64,000 nt of DNA from CADCWK01 sp964244115 (GCA_964244115.1 CAXTHM010000011.1:1-64000); one strand, 5' to 3'; numbered from the stretch's first letter, positions 24,848 through 33,737 are shown. Notes: generated by a model not told the origin, from the letters alone. Made by a program: numbers and translations.

Positions 24848-25237
24848 TTACGCGACCTCGATGTCCGTCCTGCTGAAATCGTTGCCGACGAACAGCAACG
24901 GCTCGCCGGTCTGCTTCGCCAGGGCGTAGGCAAAGCAGTCCCCGAAGTTGAGCCCAGACCCTTGTCTGCTGCCCGTCCCGAAGCGGAGATTCGCTTCACG
25001 GGCCAACCGTACGTGTTGCTCGGTCAATGGGACGATCTCAATTGCGTACTGCCGCAGAATCGTATCGACAAGTTCTCGCGCATCCCTGAGATCCAGACGA
25101 TCAACGACCAGAAACGCCTCGAACTGTGTCGCGGCTGACATCCGGTTCGACGTACCGGCGGCGAGCCTCCGCAGACAGCGTGTCGCTTCGATCTCGTCCT
25201 TGGCAATCGCGACGATTGCCGATGTGTCGACGATCAC
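24848..25237 (-). CDS. vapC: VapC-like PIN domain ribonuclease toxin
   Basis: 129 residues. PIN motifs are all present: 'MIVDTSAIVAI' with the first Asp at residue 4, 'MSAATQFEAFLVV' with the conserved Glu (about residue 40), 'GLNFGDCFAYALAKQTG' with the Asp of strand 4 (about 99), and 'LLFVGNDFSRTDI' with the final Asp. It should be a magnesium-dependent endoribonuclease, typically cutting tRNA or rRNA. The antitoxin gene is immediately upstream and overlaps it by 4 bases (ATGA), so the pair is translationally coupled. It is a paralogue of the protein at 27308-27694. Confidence 0.92.
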   Translation of the reverse strand: MIVDTSAIVAIAKDEIEATRCLRRLAAGTSNRMSAATQFEAFLVVDRLDLRDARELVDTILRQYAIEIVPLTEQHVRLAREANLRFGTGSRQGSGLNFGDCFAYALAKQTGEPLLFVGNDFSRTDIEVA

Positions 25238-25536
25238 TTCGGCAGGCCATTCTCATCGTATAACCAGTCACCGTTCAGGGATTCGAGTTGCTCTTCCGTG
25301 AGCTGAGCCCGGATACCCCGCCCCATCGCGAGTGTCTGCTGGACGAGTCGTTCTCGCTTCTCGGGCGTATCCGCCGTCAAGACGGTCAGGTCCTCGTCCT
25401 CATCCTGCACAGGATCTCTTCGATCTTCAGCCTGCCTGATCTGGACGACGACGATATCACCTGGCCGCGCCGCGCCGTCCGGCAGGTGAATCGTCCCGTC
25501 CTCGGCAACGGTGGTCGTGATCGTCTGGGCAACCAC
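25234..25536 (-). CDS. VapB-like antitoxin
   Basis: 100 residues from the GTG at 25536, with GAAAGGAAC upstream; the longer frame to 25698 is unlikely. The N-terminus 'TITTTVAEDGTIHLPDGAARPGDIVVVQI' looks like an AbrB-type swapped-hairpin DNA-binding strand pair, the middle is acidic ('DEDEDLTVLTADTPEKRERLVQQ'), and the C-terminus 'LNGDWLYDENGLPK' probably threads into the PIN toxin. Close relatives are at 27691-27999 and, in fused form, at 25711-26079. It overlaps the toxin start by 4 bases. Confidence 0.82.
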   Translation of the reverse strand: MVAQTITTTVAEDGTIHLPDGAARPGDIVVVQIRQAEDRRDPVQDEDEDLTVLTADTPEKRERLVQQTLAMGRGIRAQLTEEQLESLNGDWLYDENGLPK

Positions 25537-25710
25537 ACGCGTTCCTTTCCAGTACCACGGGTCTGCCGAGTGAACGGACACGCGTACGGGTCGACCGTAT
25601 GATGCGTGCATGGTACCGCGACGTACCCCCGCGACGACCTGCTCTCGTCCGCTCCCGATCCCGTCGGCTCGACTACCACCTGACCGAATACGCGACAACC
25701 TGCCTGATCG

Positions 25711-26079
25711 CTACGCGATCCCGATGTCCGTCTCGTCGTACACCCGGGCATCCCAGTCGCAATCGAGCTGTTCCCGACTCATTCCCGCCCTGTTCCGCTG
25801 GCCCCACTCATGAATCTGCTGACGGAATCGTTCGCTCTTCTCCGGGGTGTCCGCAGTCCGGATGGTCAGGTTTTCATCGTCGAGTGGACCCGGTGTGGGG
25901 TGATCCGTTGCCCGATCGATCCGGATCAGGACCGTCTCGCCCGGTCGCGCTTCGTCGACCGGCACGATTACGGTGCCATCTGGCTGGACGATCGCAATGT
26001 GTGTGGTCAGTTCGGCTCTCCTCTCGTCAGCCGAAAGGGTCTGCTCAGAGGTGTTTGCGTCTAATGATAGGGGCGACAT
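25711..26079 (-). pseudogene. VapB-like antitoxin fused to the last residues of a lost VapC
   Basis: Frame of up to 122 residues; a CTG at 26010 with AGAGGAG just upstream may be the real start, since relatives begin at that point. The body is the same antitoxin type ('IAIVQPDGTVIVPVDEARPGETVLIRID', 'TADTPEKSERFRQQI'). The end reads 'DARVYDETDIGIA': 'VYDE' matches the antitoxin ending 'LYDENGLP', and 'TDIGIA' is identical to the C-terminus of the PIN toxin at 27308. The simplest account is an in-frame deletion that removed nearly the whole toxin and welded the two ends. It lies 175 bases from the intact module at 24848-25536. Confidence 0.8.
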
Positions 26080-26097
26080 AACCAGACAACGTCCAGC

Positions 26098-27270
26098 TCA
26101 GCGTCCGAGCGGCACACCCGCCAGCCGTTCCAGCGCCAGGTCGAGCGTCGCGTCGTGCTTGGCGAAGCAGAAGCGGATGACGGTCGTGACCGGGTCTTCG
26201 GCGTAGAAGGCGCTGACCGGGATCGCGGCGACGCCGTGCTCGGTCACGAGGCGCTGGCAGAAGGCGACATCGTCGGCGAGGCCGAGCGGAGCGAGGTCCA
26301 CATCGAGGAAGTACGTCGCCGCGCTGGGCAGGACCGGGAAACCGAGCCCGGTCAGACCATCGGCGAGGCGGTCGCGGCTCCGGGCGAAGCCGTCCCGCAT
26401 CTGATGGAAGTATCCGTCCGGTTTGGCGAGGCCGTAGGCGACGGCCGACTGGAGGTTGGGCGGCGTGGTGAAGGTCAGGAACTGGTGCGCGCGGGCGATC
26501 GGGTCGATCAGCTCGGGCGAGGCGCAGGCGAAGCCGACCTTCCAGCCGGTCAGCGAGAAGATCTTGCCGGCCGAGCCGATCTTGATCGTCCGGTCGCGCA
26601 GCTCGGGGAGCGTCAGCAGGCTGGTGTGGGTCCGGCCGTCGAAGACGACGTGCTCCCAGACCTCGTCGCTGATCACGACGGCGTCCGACATCACGACAGA
26701 CCGGGCCAGCAGGGCCAGATCGTCCTGGGAGAACATCGTCGCGGTCGGGTTGAGCGGGTTGTTGAACAGCACGACCCGCGTCTTGGGCGAGAACGCCGCG
26801 GCCAGTGCCTCCTCGGTCAGCTCCCAATCTGGCGGCTGGAGGGTGACGAACCGGGGGACGCCCCCGGCCCGGCGGACGAGCGGCAGGTAGGCGTCGTACA
26901 TCGGCTGGAACAGGACGACCTCGTCGCCCGGCTCGATCAGCGCCAGCAGCGCCCCCGCGATGGCCTCGGTCGCGCCGGAGGTGATCAGGACCTCGCGCTC
27001 CGGGTCGAGCGCGACGCCCTGATGGTGGGCGTAGTGGGCCGCGACGGCCGCGCGCAGTTCCGGCAGCCCGAGCATCGGCGGGTACTGGTTCCAGCCGTCG
27101 ACCGCGGCCTCGGCGGCCCGCTGGCGGACATCGGCCGGACCGGGGTCGTCCGGGAACCCCTGGCCGAGGTTGACGGCGTCATGTTCCCTGGCCAGCCGCG
27201 ACATCGTCTCGAAGACGGTGGTCGGGAGGTGGGCGAAGACGGAGTTACCCCGGACGGTGCTGGCGGGCAT
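26098..27270 (-). CDS. Class I/II PLP aminotransferase (YbdL/kynurenine-aminotransferase-like)
   Basis: 390 residues. Fold type I aminotransferase: 'AVNLGQGFPDDPGP' (about residues 32-45), 'YPPMLGLPELRAAVA', 'LITSGATEAI', 'NNPLNPTATMFS' (the NPxNPTG block, about 169-180), 'VISDEVWEHVVFDG', and the PLP lysine in 'IGSAGKIFSLTGWKVGF' (about residue 234). 'GFPD' at the N-terminus is typical of the methionine/kynurenine aminotransferase group. It likely transaminates methionine, glutamine or aromatic amino acids. It sits between TA modules on the same strand and is not functionally tied to them by sequence. Confidence 0.92.
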   Translation of the reverse strand: MPASTVRGNSVFAHLPTTVFETMSRLAREHDAVNLGQGFPDDPGPADVRQRAAEAAVDGWNQYPPMLGLPELRAAVAAHYAHHQGVALDPEREVLITSGATEAIAGALLALIEPGDEVVLFQPMYDAYLPLVRRAGGVPRFVTLQPPDWELTEEALAAAFSPKTRVVLFNNPLNPTATMFSQDDLALLARSVVMSDAVVISDEVWEHVVFDGRTHTSLLTLPELRDRTIKIGSAGKIFSLTGWKVGFACASPELIDPIARAHQFLTFTTPPNLQSAVAYGLAKPDGYFHQMRDGFARSRDRLADGLTGLGFPVLPSAATYFLDVDLAPLGLADDVAFCQRLVTEHGVAAIPVSAFYAEDPVTTVIRFCFAKHDATLDLALERLAGVPLGR

Positions 27271-27307
27271 GGGTCGGAATCCTCATGGGAATCGTGCGGG
27301 AGAGGGA

Positions 27308-27694
27308 TCAGGCGATGCCGATGTCGGTCTGGCCGAAGTCGTTGCCGACGAACAGGAGCGGTTCACCGGTCTCGTGGGCAAGGGCATAGGCGAAGCAGTC
27401 ACCGTAGTTCAGCTTCGCTGGGTGGCGGCCACGGCCAAAGCGGGCAAACGCTTCCCGCGCGATATAGACCTGCGCTTCAGTGACGGGTGCGATTCTGACG
27501 GCTGATTCGATGAGGAGCAGGCGAAAATCCTCGACTGCGTCTACATCGTTCATCCGGTCGATGACGGTGAACCCCTCGAGAAGATTCGCCGCCGACATCC
27601 AAAGTGAGTCTGCCGACACGATCGCGGTTTTACAGCGATTCGCTTCCGGCTCGTTCTTGATGATGGCTACAAACGCTGACGTATCGACGATCAC
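27308..27694 (-). CDS. vapC: VapC-like PIN domain ribonuclease toxin
   Basis: 128 residues with 'MIVDTSAFVAIIKNEPEA', 'MSAANLLEGFTVIDRM' (Glu about residue 41), 'LNYGDCFAYALAHETGEPLLFVGNDFGQTDIGIA'. All four acidic PIN positions are present, so the enzyme should be active. It is about as long as, and strongly similar to, the toxin at 24848-25237; the two clearly come from duplication of a module. The antitoxin gene overlaps it by 4 bases upstream. Confidence 0.92.
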   Translation of the reverse strand: MIVDTSAFVAIIKNEPEANRCKTAIVSADSLWMSAANLLEGFTVIDRMNDVDAVEDFRLLLIESAVRIAPVTEAQVYIAREAFARFGRGRHPAKLNYGDCFAYALAHETGEPLLFVGNDFGQTDIGIA

Positions 27695-27999
27695 CGTGGC
27701 AGCCCATCCTCGCCGTACAGGAATTCACCGTGGTCGGGCATGTCTTTGAGCTTGGGCGCCAATCGAGCGACGATCTCATCGATCTGCCGGCGCAATTGCT
27801 CCTTCTGTTCCGGCGTCTTCGCCGTCAGGCGCGTCAGCCGGACCGGCTCGTCAGACTCCGGCCGCTGTTCCGGTTCGATGACGGCCGGCCGATCGACTCG
27901 GACCGTGACCGTCTCGCCCGGCCTAGCGAGATCGGCGGGAACCCGGACCGTGCCATCTTCGGCGACGGTGGTCGTGAACGTGTCTGTCGTCGTGACCAT
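27691..27999 (-). CDS. VapB-like antitoxin
   Basis: 102 residues from the ATG at 27999, eight bases after a CAGGAGG site; an in-frame ATG at 28017 lies upstream of that site. The N-terminal 'TTTVAEDGTVRVPADLARPGETVTVRVDRP' matches the antitoxin at 25234. An acidic, Pro-rich middle leads to 'LTAKTPEQKEQLRRQIDEIVARLAPKLKDMPDHGEFLYGEDGLPR', a helix plus toxin-binding tail. Divergent from the sigma-factor gene. Confidence 0.82.
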   Translation of the reverse strand: MVTTTDTFTTTVAEDGTVRVPADLARPGETVTVRVDRPAVIEPEQRPESDEPVRLTRLTAKTPEQKEQLRRQIDEIVARLAPKLKDMPDHGEFLYGEDGLPR

Positions 28000-28178
28000 T
28001 TCGATTGCCTCCTGCATGGGGTCGACGCTTCCCTGAGGATACCGCGAACACCGCAACGTCCGGACCGCTTCTGCCGCCACCCGCACCCTTTCCGCGGGTC
28101 GCCGCGTTTCCCCTTGTAGCGCCGCCGGACAGGACGCCGAGCGAGCGGCGAGCGGCCGGACGAGCGGGGGAGGGATGC

Positions 28179-28775
28179 GTGATCGCCCGGATGGTTGAGG
28201 ATGGCGTCGACGACGAAGCGTCCCCGGCGGACCTGTCGGCCGACGAGGCGACGGTCCGGGCCGCCCGGTCCGACCTCGCCGCCTTCGCGCCCCTCTACGA
28301 CCGCTACCACGACGCCATCTACGGCTACTGCCTGCGTCGGCTCGGCACCCGTGATGCGGCCGGCGACGCGACCAGTCTGACCTTCACCCGGGCGATGACG
28401 TCCCTCGATCGCTTCCGGGGCGGCTCGTTCCGGGCCTGGCTGTTCGCGATCGCCCACAACGTCGTCATCGACGCCACCCGGCGCCGTCGCTTCCACGACG
28501 ACATCGACGCCGCCGGCCAGATCGCCGACCGCCGACCCTCGCCTGAGGACCACGCCGTCGCCAGCGACCAGCGGCGCCACCTGGCCGAGGCGCTGGCCCG
28601 GCTGACCGCCGATCAGCGCAACGTCGTCGAGCTCCGCGTCGCCGGGCTGACCGGGCCGGAGGTCGCGGCGGCGCTCGGGCTGTCGCTCGGCGCCGTCAAG
28701 AGCCTCCAGTTCCGCGCCTACGCCCGCCTCCGCGACCTGCTCCGCGACATCGCTCCGGAGGGAGACCCCAGATGA
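28179..28775 (+). CDS. ECF-type RNA polymerase sigma factor
   Basis: 198 residues from the GTG at 28179, just after GGGGGAGGG; an ATG at 28191 is the alternative. Region 2: 'DLAAFAPLYDRYHDAIYGYCLRRLG' (about residues 35-59) and 'FRGGSFRAWLFAIAHNVVIDATRRRR' (about 84-109), the -10 recognition helix. Region 4: 'ALARLTADQRNVVELRVAGLTGPEVAAALGLSLGAVKSLQFRAYARLRDLL' (about 141-191), the -35 recognition HTH. It should direct a small regulon of extracytoplasmic stress genes. The stop overlaps the next start by 4 bases; that gene is probably its membrane anti-sigma factor. Confidence 0.92.
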   Translation: MIARMVEDGVDDEASPADLSADEATVRAARSDLAAFAPLYDRYHDAIYGYCLRRLGTRDAAGDATSLTFTRAMTSLDRFRGGSFRAWLFAIAHNVVIDATRRRRFHDDIDAAGQIADRRPSPEDHAVASDQRRHLAEALARLTADQRNVVELRVAGLTGPEVAAALGLSLGAVKSLQFRAYARLRDLLRDIAPEGDPR

Positions 28776-29920
28776 CGAGCCAGCCACCGCTCCCCGCCGG
28801 CGACGCCCGGCAGCCCGACGCGCTCGACGCCTTCCTGGACGGCCTCGCCGATGGCCGGCCCGGCGCGGCCCGTGACCTCGACCCGACCCTGGCCGCGACC
28901 GTCCGCCACGTTCACAGGTTGGCGCACCAGTCCGTCGCCGCCGATCTCGACCGCGCCGGCAAGGCGCACCGCTGGGAGGATCTCATGCAGCGACACGACC
29001 AGGATCCGATCGACCGCTCCGTCGTCACGTCGTTCCCGATGACGGCCACGCTGCCGTCGTCTGTCCCGCCGCCGATCCCGCTCCGCCCGGTGATGCCGAA
29101 GTCCCGGCTCCGGCGGCTCGGCGACCAGTCCCTCGGCCTCGTCGCGACGCTGACGCTCGTCTTGCTGGTCGCCGCCTCCAGCCTGGCCGTCTATCTCACC
29201 GCCCCGCAGGGTACCGACGAGCCGACGATGTTCCCGGCGGCGTATGGCGGGAGTCCGGAGACCACACCTTCTAGTACCCAGGTAGTGGCTCCGGATGATG
29301 GCTTCCTTGCCAGGTATCCGGATTTGACCATCCCGTATCTTCACACCTGCGATGTGGAGCCACGGACGCTCGAAGACCTGTCGAGCGTGCTTGGCGCACC
29401 GATTTACCCGAATAGTCTCGGTACTCCCCGCCTGGACCTGAGTCCCACATGGACGGTTCCGAAGATTCCCGCTTCGCTGTTGCCGGGAATCTACACCCCT
29501 GACCCATTGGCCAACCCCGTCGCCGTAATCCTTGACGTGGAGACTCGCGAGGCAATCACTGAGACTTGGGCAAGGTACCGCGCCTGTGAACTCAGCCACG
29601 AAGATCGGCGAACCGCGGTGTTCAAGACCGATCACGCTCTTCTACGAGAGATTTATCGAGACGGGACGAACTACACGGCGATCTCACTTTTGTCGGCCCA
29701 GCCGCGAGCGGACAATCTACTCCGTGTCCTGGATCAGCCCGACGACACCTATCTCGGCTCGTTCCGCATGATCGACTCCGAGCACGTCATGGCTGAGGTC
29801 CTGGTCGCGAAATCGAATCAGTTCGAAGGACAGTTCCTGGAATCAACAGCTCTTGTCGTGTTCGTCCAGCAGGACGGCATGTGGTTGATAGACGAACTCA
29901 GTAGCCCTGCTCGCGGCTGA
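28772..29920 (+). CDS. Probable membrane anti-sigma factor with extracytoplasmic domain
   Basis: 382 residues. The cytoplasmic N-terminus of about 115 residues starts 'LDAFLDGLADGRPGAARDLDPTLAATVRHVHRLAHQ', like the N-terminal part of Chloroflexota anti-sigma proteins. One membrane helix 'SLGLVATLTLVLLVAASSLAVYLTA' (about residues 119-143) follows. The outer part of about 230 residues begins 'PQGTDEPTMFPAAYGGSPE' and has mixed strands with two Cys ('LHTCDVEPRTLED' and 'RYRACELSHEDRR'), possibly disulfide-linked. The sensory domain is not a family I know. Base composition of the outer part is a little lower in GC. Four-base overlap with the sigma gene is the main support for its role. Confidence 0.7.
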   Translation: MTSQPPLPAGDARQPDALDAFLDGLADGRPGAARDLDPTLAATVRHVHRLAHQSVAADLDRAGKAHRWEDLMQRHDQDPIDRSVVTSFPMTATLPSSVPPPIPLRPVMPKSRLRRLGDQSLGLVATLTLVLLVAASSLAVYLTAPQGTDEPTMFPAAYGGSPETTPSSTQVVAPDDGFLARYPDLTIPYLHTCDVEPRTLEDLSSVLGAPIYPNSLGTPRLDLSPTWTVPKIPASLLPGIYTPDPLANPVAVILDVETREAITETWARYRACELSHEDRRTAVFKTDHALLREIYRDGTNYTAISLLSAQPRADNLLRVLDQPDDTYLGSFRMIDSEHVMAEVLVAKSNQFEGQFLESTALVVFVQQDGMWLIDELSSPARG

Positions 29921-29922
29921 TT

Positions 29923-30507
29923 TCAGGTTGTCAGTCCGTCCAGCCAGTCGATCGCGGCCTGCGTCTGCCGCAACCGGAGGTCGAGGGCGTCGCGGGTGAA
30001 CCCGGCGCCCTCGTCGGCTGTCCCGGCCGCGGTCGCGATCTGGTCCCGGAGCCGGTCGCGGGCGTCCCTCAGGATGGCGCGCTGCCGGCCGACGAGGTCG
30101 GGGACGGCGTCCGGGCTGAGGCGGCGGGCAAAGTAGAGCTTGACGAGGAAATCCAGCCGGATCTCGCGGGTCCGCTGGACCGGCTCGGCCAGCCAGCCGT
30201 CGATCTCCGTCCGGCCCGTCTCCGTCAGCGTGTGGACCTGCCGCGGCGGCCGGCTGCCCTGCGGTTCGACGGCGGTCGTCACCCAGCCGTTGCGCTCTAG
30301 CTTCTTCAGGTGGTGGTAGAGCATGCTCGGCTCCAGCCGCAGGACATCGCCCAGCGGCTGCCCGGCCTGGAACTGGCGGGCCAGGTCGTAGCCATGGCCC
30401 GTCCCGCCGGCGTCGGCGAGCAGGGCCAGGACGGCGTGTTCGGCCGGCATCGATGCCTGGCCCGGTCGCGTCCGCTGGGTCCGGGTCCGGCTGGTCTCTC
30501 GCGCCAT
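29923..30507 (-). CDS. PadR family transcriptional regulator
   Basis: 194 residues. N-terminal winged helix 'HAVLALLADAGGTGHGYDLARQFQAGQPLGDVLRLEPSMLYHHLKKLERNGWVTTAVEPQGSRPPRQVHTLTETGRTEIDGWL' (about residues 24-106) with the PadR features 'GYDLA', 'SMLYHHLKKLE' and the wing 'R-x-x-x-x-T-x-x-G'. The C-terminal helices ('FLVKLYFARRLSPDAVPDLVGRQRAILRDARDRL') form the dimerisation domain of the larger PadR-s2 group. It ends 2 bases from the convergent anti-sigma gene. Targets are unknown. Confidence 0.9.
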   Translation of the reverse strand: MARETSRTRTQRTRPGQASMPAEHAVLALLADAGGTGHGYDLARQFQAGQPLGDVLRLEPSMLYHHLKKLERNGWVTTAVEPQGSRPPRQVHTLTETGRTEIDGWLAEPVQRTREIRLDFLVKLYFARRLSPDAVPDLVGRQRAILRDARDRLRDQIATAAGTADEGAGFTRDALDLRLRQTQAAIDWLDGLTT

Positions 30508-30826
30508 GCGGCCTGTCCTCGGATCCGTTCAGCGATGTCGTGCAGCCAACTCGTGCGTGCCCCATCGGTGGGGGACTGTGGCACAGTGTATCGCTCCCGG
30601 CCCGGCGACCGAACGGGCCCGGGTGTCAGGCGGCCGGATCGATCGGTGCTGGGGTACGGCAGAGGCGGCTCGCCTCTCGGCCCAATCGCCGCTGGGCCGG
30701 AAGATGCACATCCCTCGTCGCTGAACCTGTCGTGTCCCCGTCAGCCTCCTGTCCATCCCTTCCACCGCTGACTGTCCGCCGCTCTCGCCCGCCTCGTCCC
30801 GTCAATCTCCCGAGAGGACCAGCCCC
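30508..30826. other. Intergenic, promoter-bearing
   Basis: About 320 bases between divergent PadR and PRC-barrel-like genes. No repeat family or gene recognised; presumably both promoters lie here. A purine-rich 'GAGAGGACC' precedes the ATG at 30827. Confidence 0.4.
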
Positions 30827-31621
30827 ATGACCCACCCCACCCCGCGGCCCCGCAACGGCGCCCCGGCCAGCCGCGACATCGTGATCGGCGCGACCGTCTA
30901 CGGCCACGACAACGCCCGGTTCGGGGCGGTCGCCGGCAGCTACCGCAACTACCTGATCGTCGAGCGGGGCTTCTTCATGCCCGTCGACTACTACGTCCCG
31001 ATGGCGGCGATCGAGCGGGCCGACCGCGACCTCGTCGTGCTGGCCGTCTCCCGCGACGCCGCGCTGACCCAGGGCTGGGAGCGGTCGCCGTTCACCTCGG
31101 AGACCGGGCAACGTGCGCCGCTCCGACCGGCCGTCGGCCGTCCCGCTGCGTCAGCGGCCTCCCCTGGCGCCTCGGCCGCCGCCCGGACGCGTCCGCCAGG
31201 CGCTCCGTCCGGGACGAATCCGATGGGCTGGCCGGCTCCCACGGGCGCTGCCGCGGCGGCTGCCACGCCGTCCACGGGTTCCGCTCCGGGGGTCGATTCG
31301 ACCCCGACGAGGACGACGCTATCCCGTGATGCTCCGGCCGCCGCCGCGCCGAAGGAGACGACCGCCATCTCTCCGGCCGCCGCCTTCGCCGACACCTACG
31401 CCGTCGGGACCAACACCGACTCCTACCAGGCCATGACGGATTTCGCCCCGCCCGAGCCGGCTCCGGTAGCAGTCGCACCTCCCGGGCGGGCGTCGTCAGT
31501 GCCGGTCGTGACTGAGCGCAAGGGAGCCGATCCCGCAACCGGTGAGACCGTCGCGTCAGACGGTGGATCGGACGTAACCGACTCGGCGCTGGCCGCGCCG
31601 GCGGATCGCACCACGTCCTGA
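30827..31621 (+). CDS. PRC-barrel-like protein with disordered Ala/Pro/Thr tail
   Basis: 264 residues. Residues about 17-68, 'DIVIGATVYGHDNARFGAVAGSYRNYLIVERGFFMPVDYYVPMAAIERADRDLVVLAVS', resemble a PRC-barrel / DUF2171-type small beta barrel ('G..V...d...iG.V......yi.v..g......yyiP...I'). The remaining ~190 residues are Ala/Pro/Thr/Ser-rich and probably disordered. No signal peptide or membrane helix. Such proteins are cytoplasmic and are often stress-associated. The dynamin-like gene follows 152 bases later on the same strand. Confidence 0.6.
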   Translation: MTHPTPRPRNGAPASRDIVIGATVYGHDNARFGAVAGSYRNYLIVERGFFMPVDYYVPMAAIERADRDLVVLAVSRDAALTQGWERSPFTSETGQRAPLRPAVGRPAASAASPGASAAARTRPPGAPSGTNPMGWPAPTGAAAAAATPSTGSAPGVDSTPTRTTLSRDAPAAAAPKETTAISPAAAFADTYAVGTNTDSYQAMTDFAPPEPAPVAVAPPGRASSVPVVTERKGADPATGETVASDGGSDVTDSALAAPADRTTS

Positions 31622-31772
31622 TCCGATCGTCCGCCGTGGTGCGCCGTTGGTCAGGTGGTCGGTCACGACTTGCAGCACCCGGCCGGAACGATCATGCTCT
31701 CTGTCACCTGTCCCCCGCACTCCCGTGCCGGGCCGAGAGGCATGGTCGTCAATCCCGGGGAGCGTCGGACCC

Positions 31773-33737
31773 ATGTCCCGAGGGGTGTTTCGGTTTCGTG
31801 GGCGCGGCAAGGCGGAACGGTCGGCGCAGATCCTCACCGAGCAGCAGCATCAGCTGATCGACGACGAGCTGCTGCTGCTCGGCCGCGTCCGCGCGATCCT
31901 CGAGCGCTACCCGGCCGCCCCGCAGGACATCGTCGAACTGACCCGGGCCGCCGAGCAGCTCGACAGCCTGTTCCTGCTCGTGATCGTCGGCGAGTTCAAC
32001 GCCGGCAAGTCCGCCTGCATCAACGCCCTCGTCGGTGCCGACGTCATGCCCGAGGGCGTGCTGCCGACGACCTCCGTCATCAACCGGCTCCGGTTCGCCG
32101 ACGAGCCGGGCGAGACGATGTACCCCGACGGCGTGATCGAGCGCGGCTTCCCCTCGGACTTCCTCCGCGAGATCACGGTCGTCGACACCCCCGGCACCAA
32201 CGCGATCATCCGCGAGCACGAGGCTCTCACCCAGCAGTTCGTCCCCCGCGCCGATCTCGTCCTGTTCGTCACCTCCGCCGACCGCCCGTTCAGCGAGAGC
32301 GAACGCGAGTTCATGGTCGAGATCCGGGAGTGGGGCAAGAAGATCGTCGTCATCGTCAACAAGGTCGACCTGCTCCAGGGTGCGGCCGACCGGGAGCAGG
32401 TCGAGACCTTCGTCCGCGACAATGTCGCCCGGCTGGTCGGCTTCGCGCCGGACGTCTTCTCGGTCTCCGCCCTGCTCGCCCGGCAGGCCAAGGCGATCGG
32501 CGACCGCAACCCGGCCGAGCGCGACCGGCTCTGGGCGACCAGCCGGTTCGAGGCGGTCGAGGACTACGTCGTCAACGTGCTGGACGAGGAGAGCCGGGTC
32601 CGGCTCAAGCTGCTCAACCCGCTCGGGATCGCCGAGCACACCGCCGATCGCTACCTCCACGATGCCACCGACCGGCTGGAGGTCCTGCGGGAGGACGTCC
32701 AGACGATCGAGAACATCGACCGGCAGCTCGCTCTCTACCAGGAGGACATGCGCCGCCAGTTCACCTATCACCTGAGCCGGGTCGAGGCGATCATCGCCAA
32801 GATGATCACCCGGGGCGACGCCTTCTTCGAGGAGACGATCCGGATCGGCCGGGTCTTCGACCTGCTCAACACCGACAAGGTCCGGAGCCAGTTCGAGGAG
32901 CAGGTCGTCGCCGACACCGCCCGGCGGATCGACAGCACGATCGACGAGCTGATCGACTGGATGGTCGAGCAGGACCTCCGCGTCTGGGAGGCCGTCAACG
33001 AGTACGTCACCCGCCGAAGGCTCAGCAAGTACGAGGAGCAGCTCGTCGGCGAGATCAGCAACCAGTTCCGCTACGACCGGCGCTCGCTGCTCGATTCCGT
33101 CTCCAAGCGGGCCAGGGAGGAGATCGACCGCTACGACGTCCGCGGCGAGGCCAACCAGCTCTCGCAGTCGGTCCGCAACGCCGTCGCCGCGACGGCCGTC
33201 GCCGAGGCTGGCGCGGTCGGGCTCGGGGCGCTCGTCGTCGCGGCGGCCAGCACGGTCGCGGTCGACATCACCGGCATCCTCGCCGCCAGCCTGGTCGCCG
33301 GGATCGGGCTGTTCGTCCTGCCGCGCCGCCGGAAGCGGGCTCGCGAGGACTTCCACGCCCGCTCGACGGAGCTCGAGCAGCGCCTGCTGACGGTGATGCG
33401 CGACCAGTTCGAGTACGAGCTCGTCCGCTCGGTCGGGCGGATCACCGAGGCGATCGCGCCGTACACCCGCTTCGTCCGCGGCGAGCAGACCAAGCTGACC
33501 GGGCTCCAGACCGACCTGACGACCGCCCGGAACGACATGCGCGCCTTCCGCCACCGGATCGGCGTGACCGACGAGGCGATCGACATCACACCGCGCCGCG
33601 ATGTCCCGGCCGGAGGCGGCTCGGCCGGGAGGCGGGGGCCACCGACCCGATCATGGGGACGACCCGACGCGGGGAGGTGCACACCGAGGTCGTCGAGGCG
33701 GGCGCTGCCAGAAGGCGCGGCGACCCGCCCGGCCTGA
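31773..33737 (+). CDS. Dynamin-family large GTPase
   Basis: 654 residues from the ATG at 31773. GTPase motifs: G1 'VIVGEFNAGKSACINALVG' (about residues 71-89), G2 Thr in 'LPTTSVINRL', G3 'VVDTPGTNAI' (about 138-147), G4 'VIVNKVDLLQG' (about 192-202). Long helical segments follow, then a hydrophobic stretch 'VAATAVAEAGAVGLGALVVAAASTVAVDITGILAASLVAGIGLFVL' (about 471-516), which probably inserts in membrane like the paddle of bacterial dynamins, and a basic 'PRRRKRARE'. Bacterial dynamin-like proteins remodel or repair membrane. The last ~45 residues are Arg/Gly-rich and may be out-of-character 3' extension. Confidence 0.9.
   Translation: MSRGVFRFRGRGKAERSAQILTEQQHQLIDDELLLLGRVRAILERYPAAPQDIVELTRAAEQLDSLFLLVIVGEFNAGKSACINALVGADVMPEGVLPTTSVINRLRFADEPGETMYPDGVIERGFPSDFLREITVVDTPGTNAIIREHEALTQQFVPRADLVLFVTSADRPFSESEREFMVEIREWGKKIVVIVNKVDLLQGAADREQVETFVRDNVARLVGFAPDVFSVSALLARQAKAIGDRNPAERDRLWATSRFEAVEDYVVNVLDEESRVRLKLLNPLGIAEHTADRYLHDATDRLEVLREDVQTIENIDRQLALYQEDMRRQFTYHLSRVEAIIAKMITRGDAFFEETIRIGRVFDLLNTDKVRSQFEEQVVADTARRIDSTIDELIDWMVEQDLRVWEAVNEYVTRRRLSKYEEQLVGEISNQFRYDRRSLLDSVSKRAREEIDRYDVRGEANQLSQSVRNAVAATAVAEAGAVGLGALVVAAASTVAVDITGILAASLVAGIGLFVLPRRRKRAREDFHARSTELEQRLLTVMRDQFEYELVRSVGRITEAIAPYTRFVRGEQTKLTGLQTDLTTARNDMRAFRHRIGVTDEAIDITPRRDVPAGGGSAGRRGPPTRSWGRPDAGRCTPRSSRRALPEGAATRPA

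Noticed and set aside
26155..27483. 442-codon plus-strand frame opposite the aminotransferase
   Set aside because: Shadow frame; no recognisable motif and the opposite strand is clearly a PLP enzyme.
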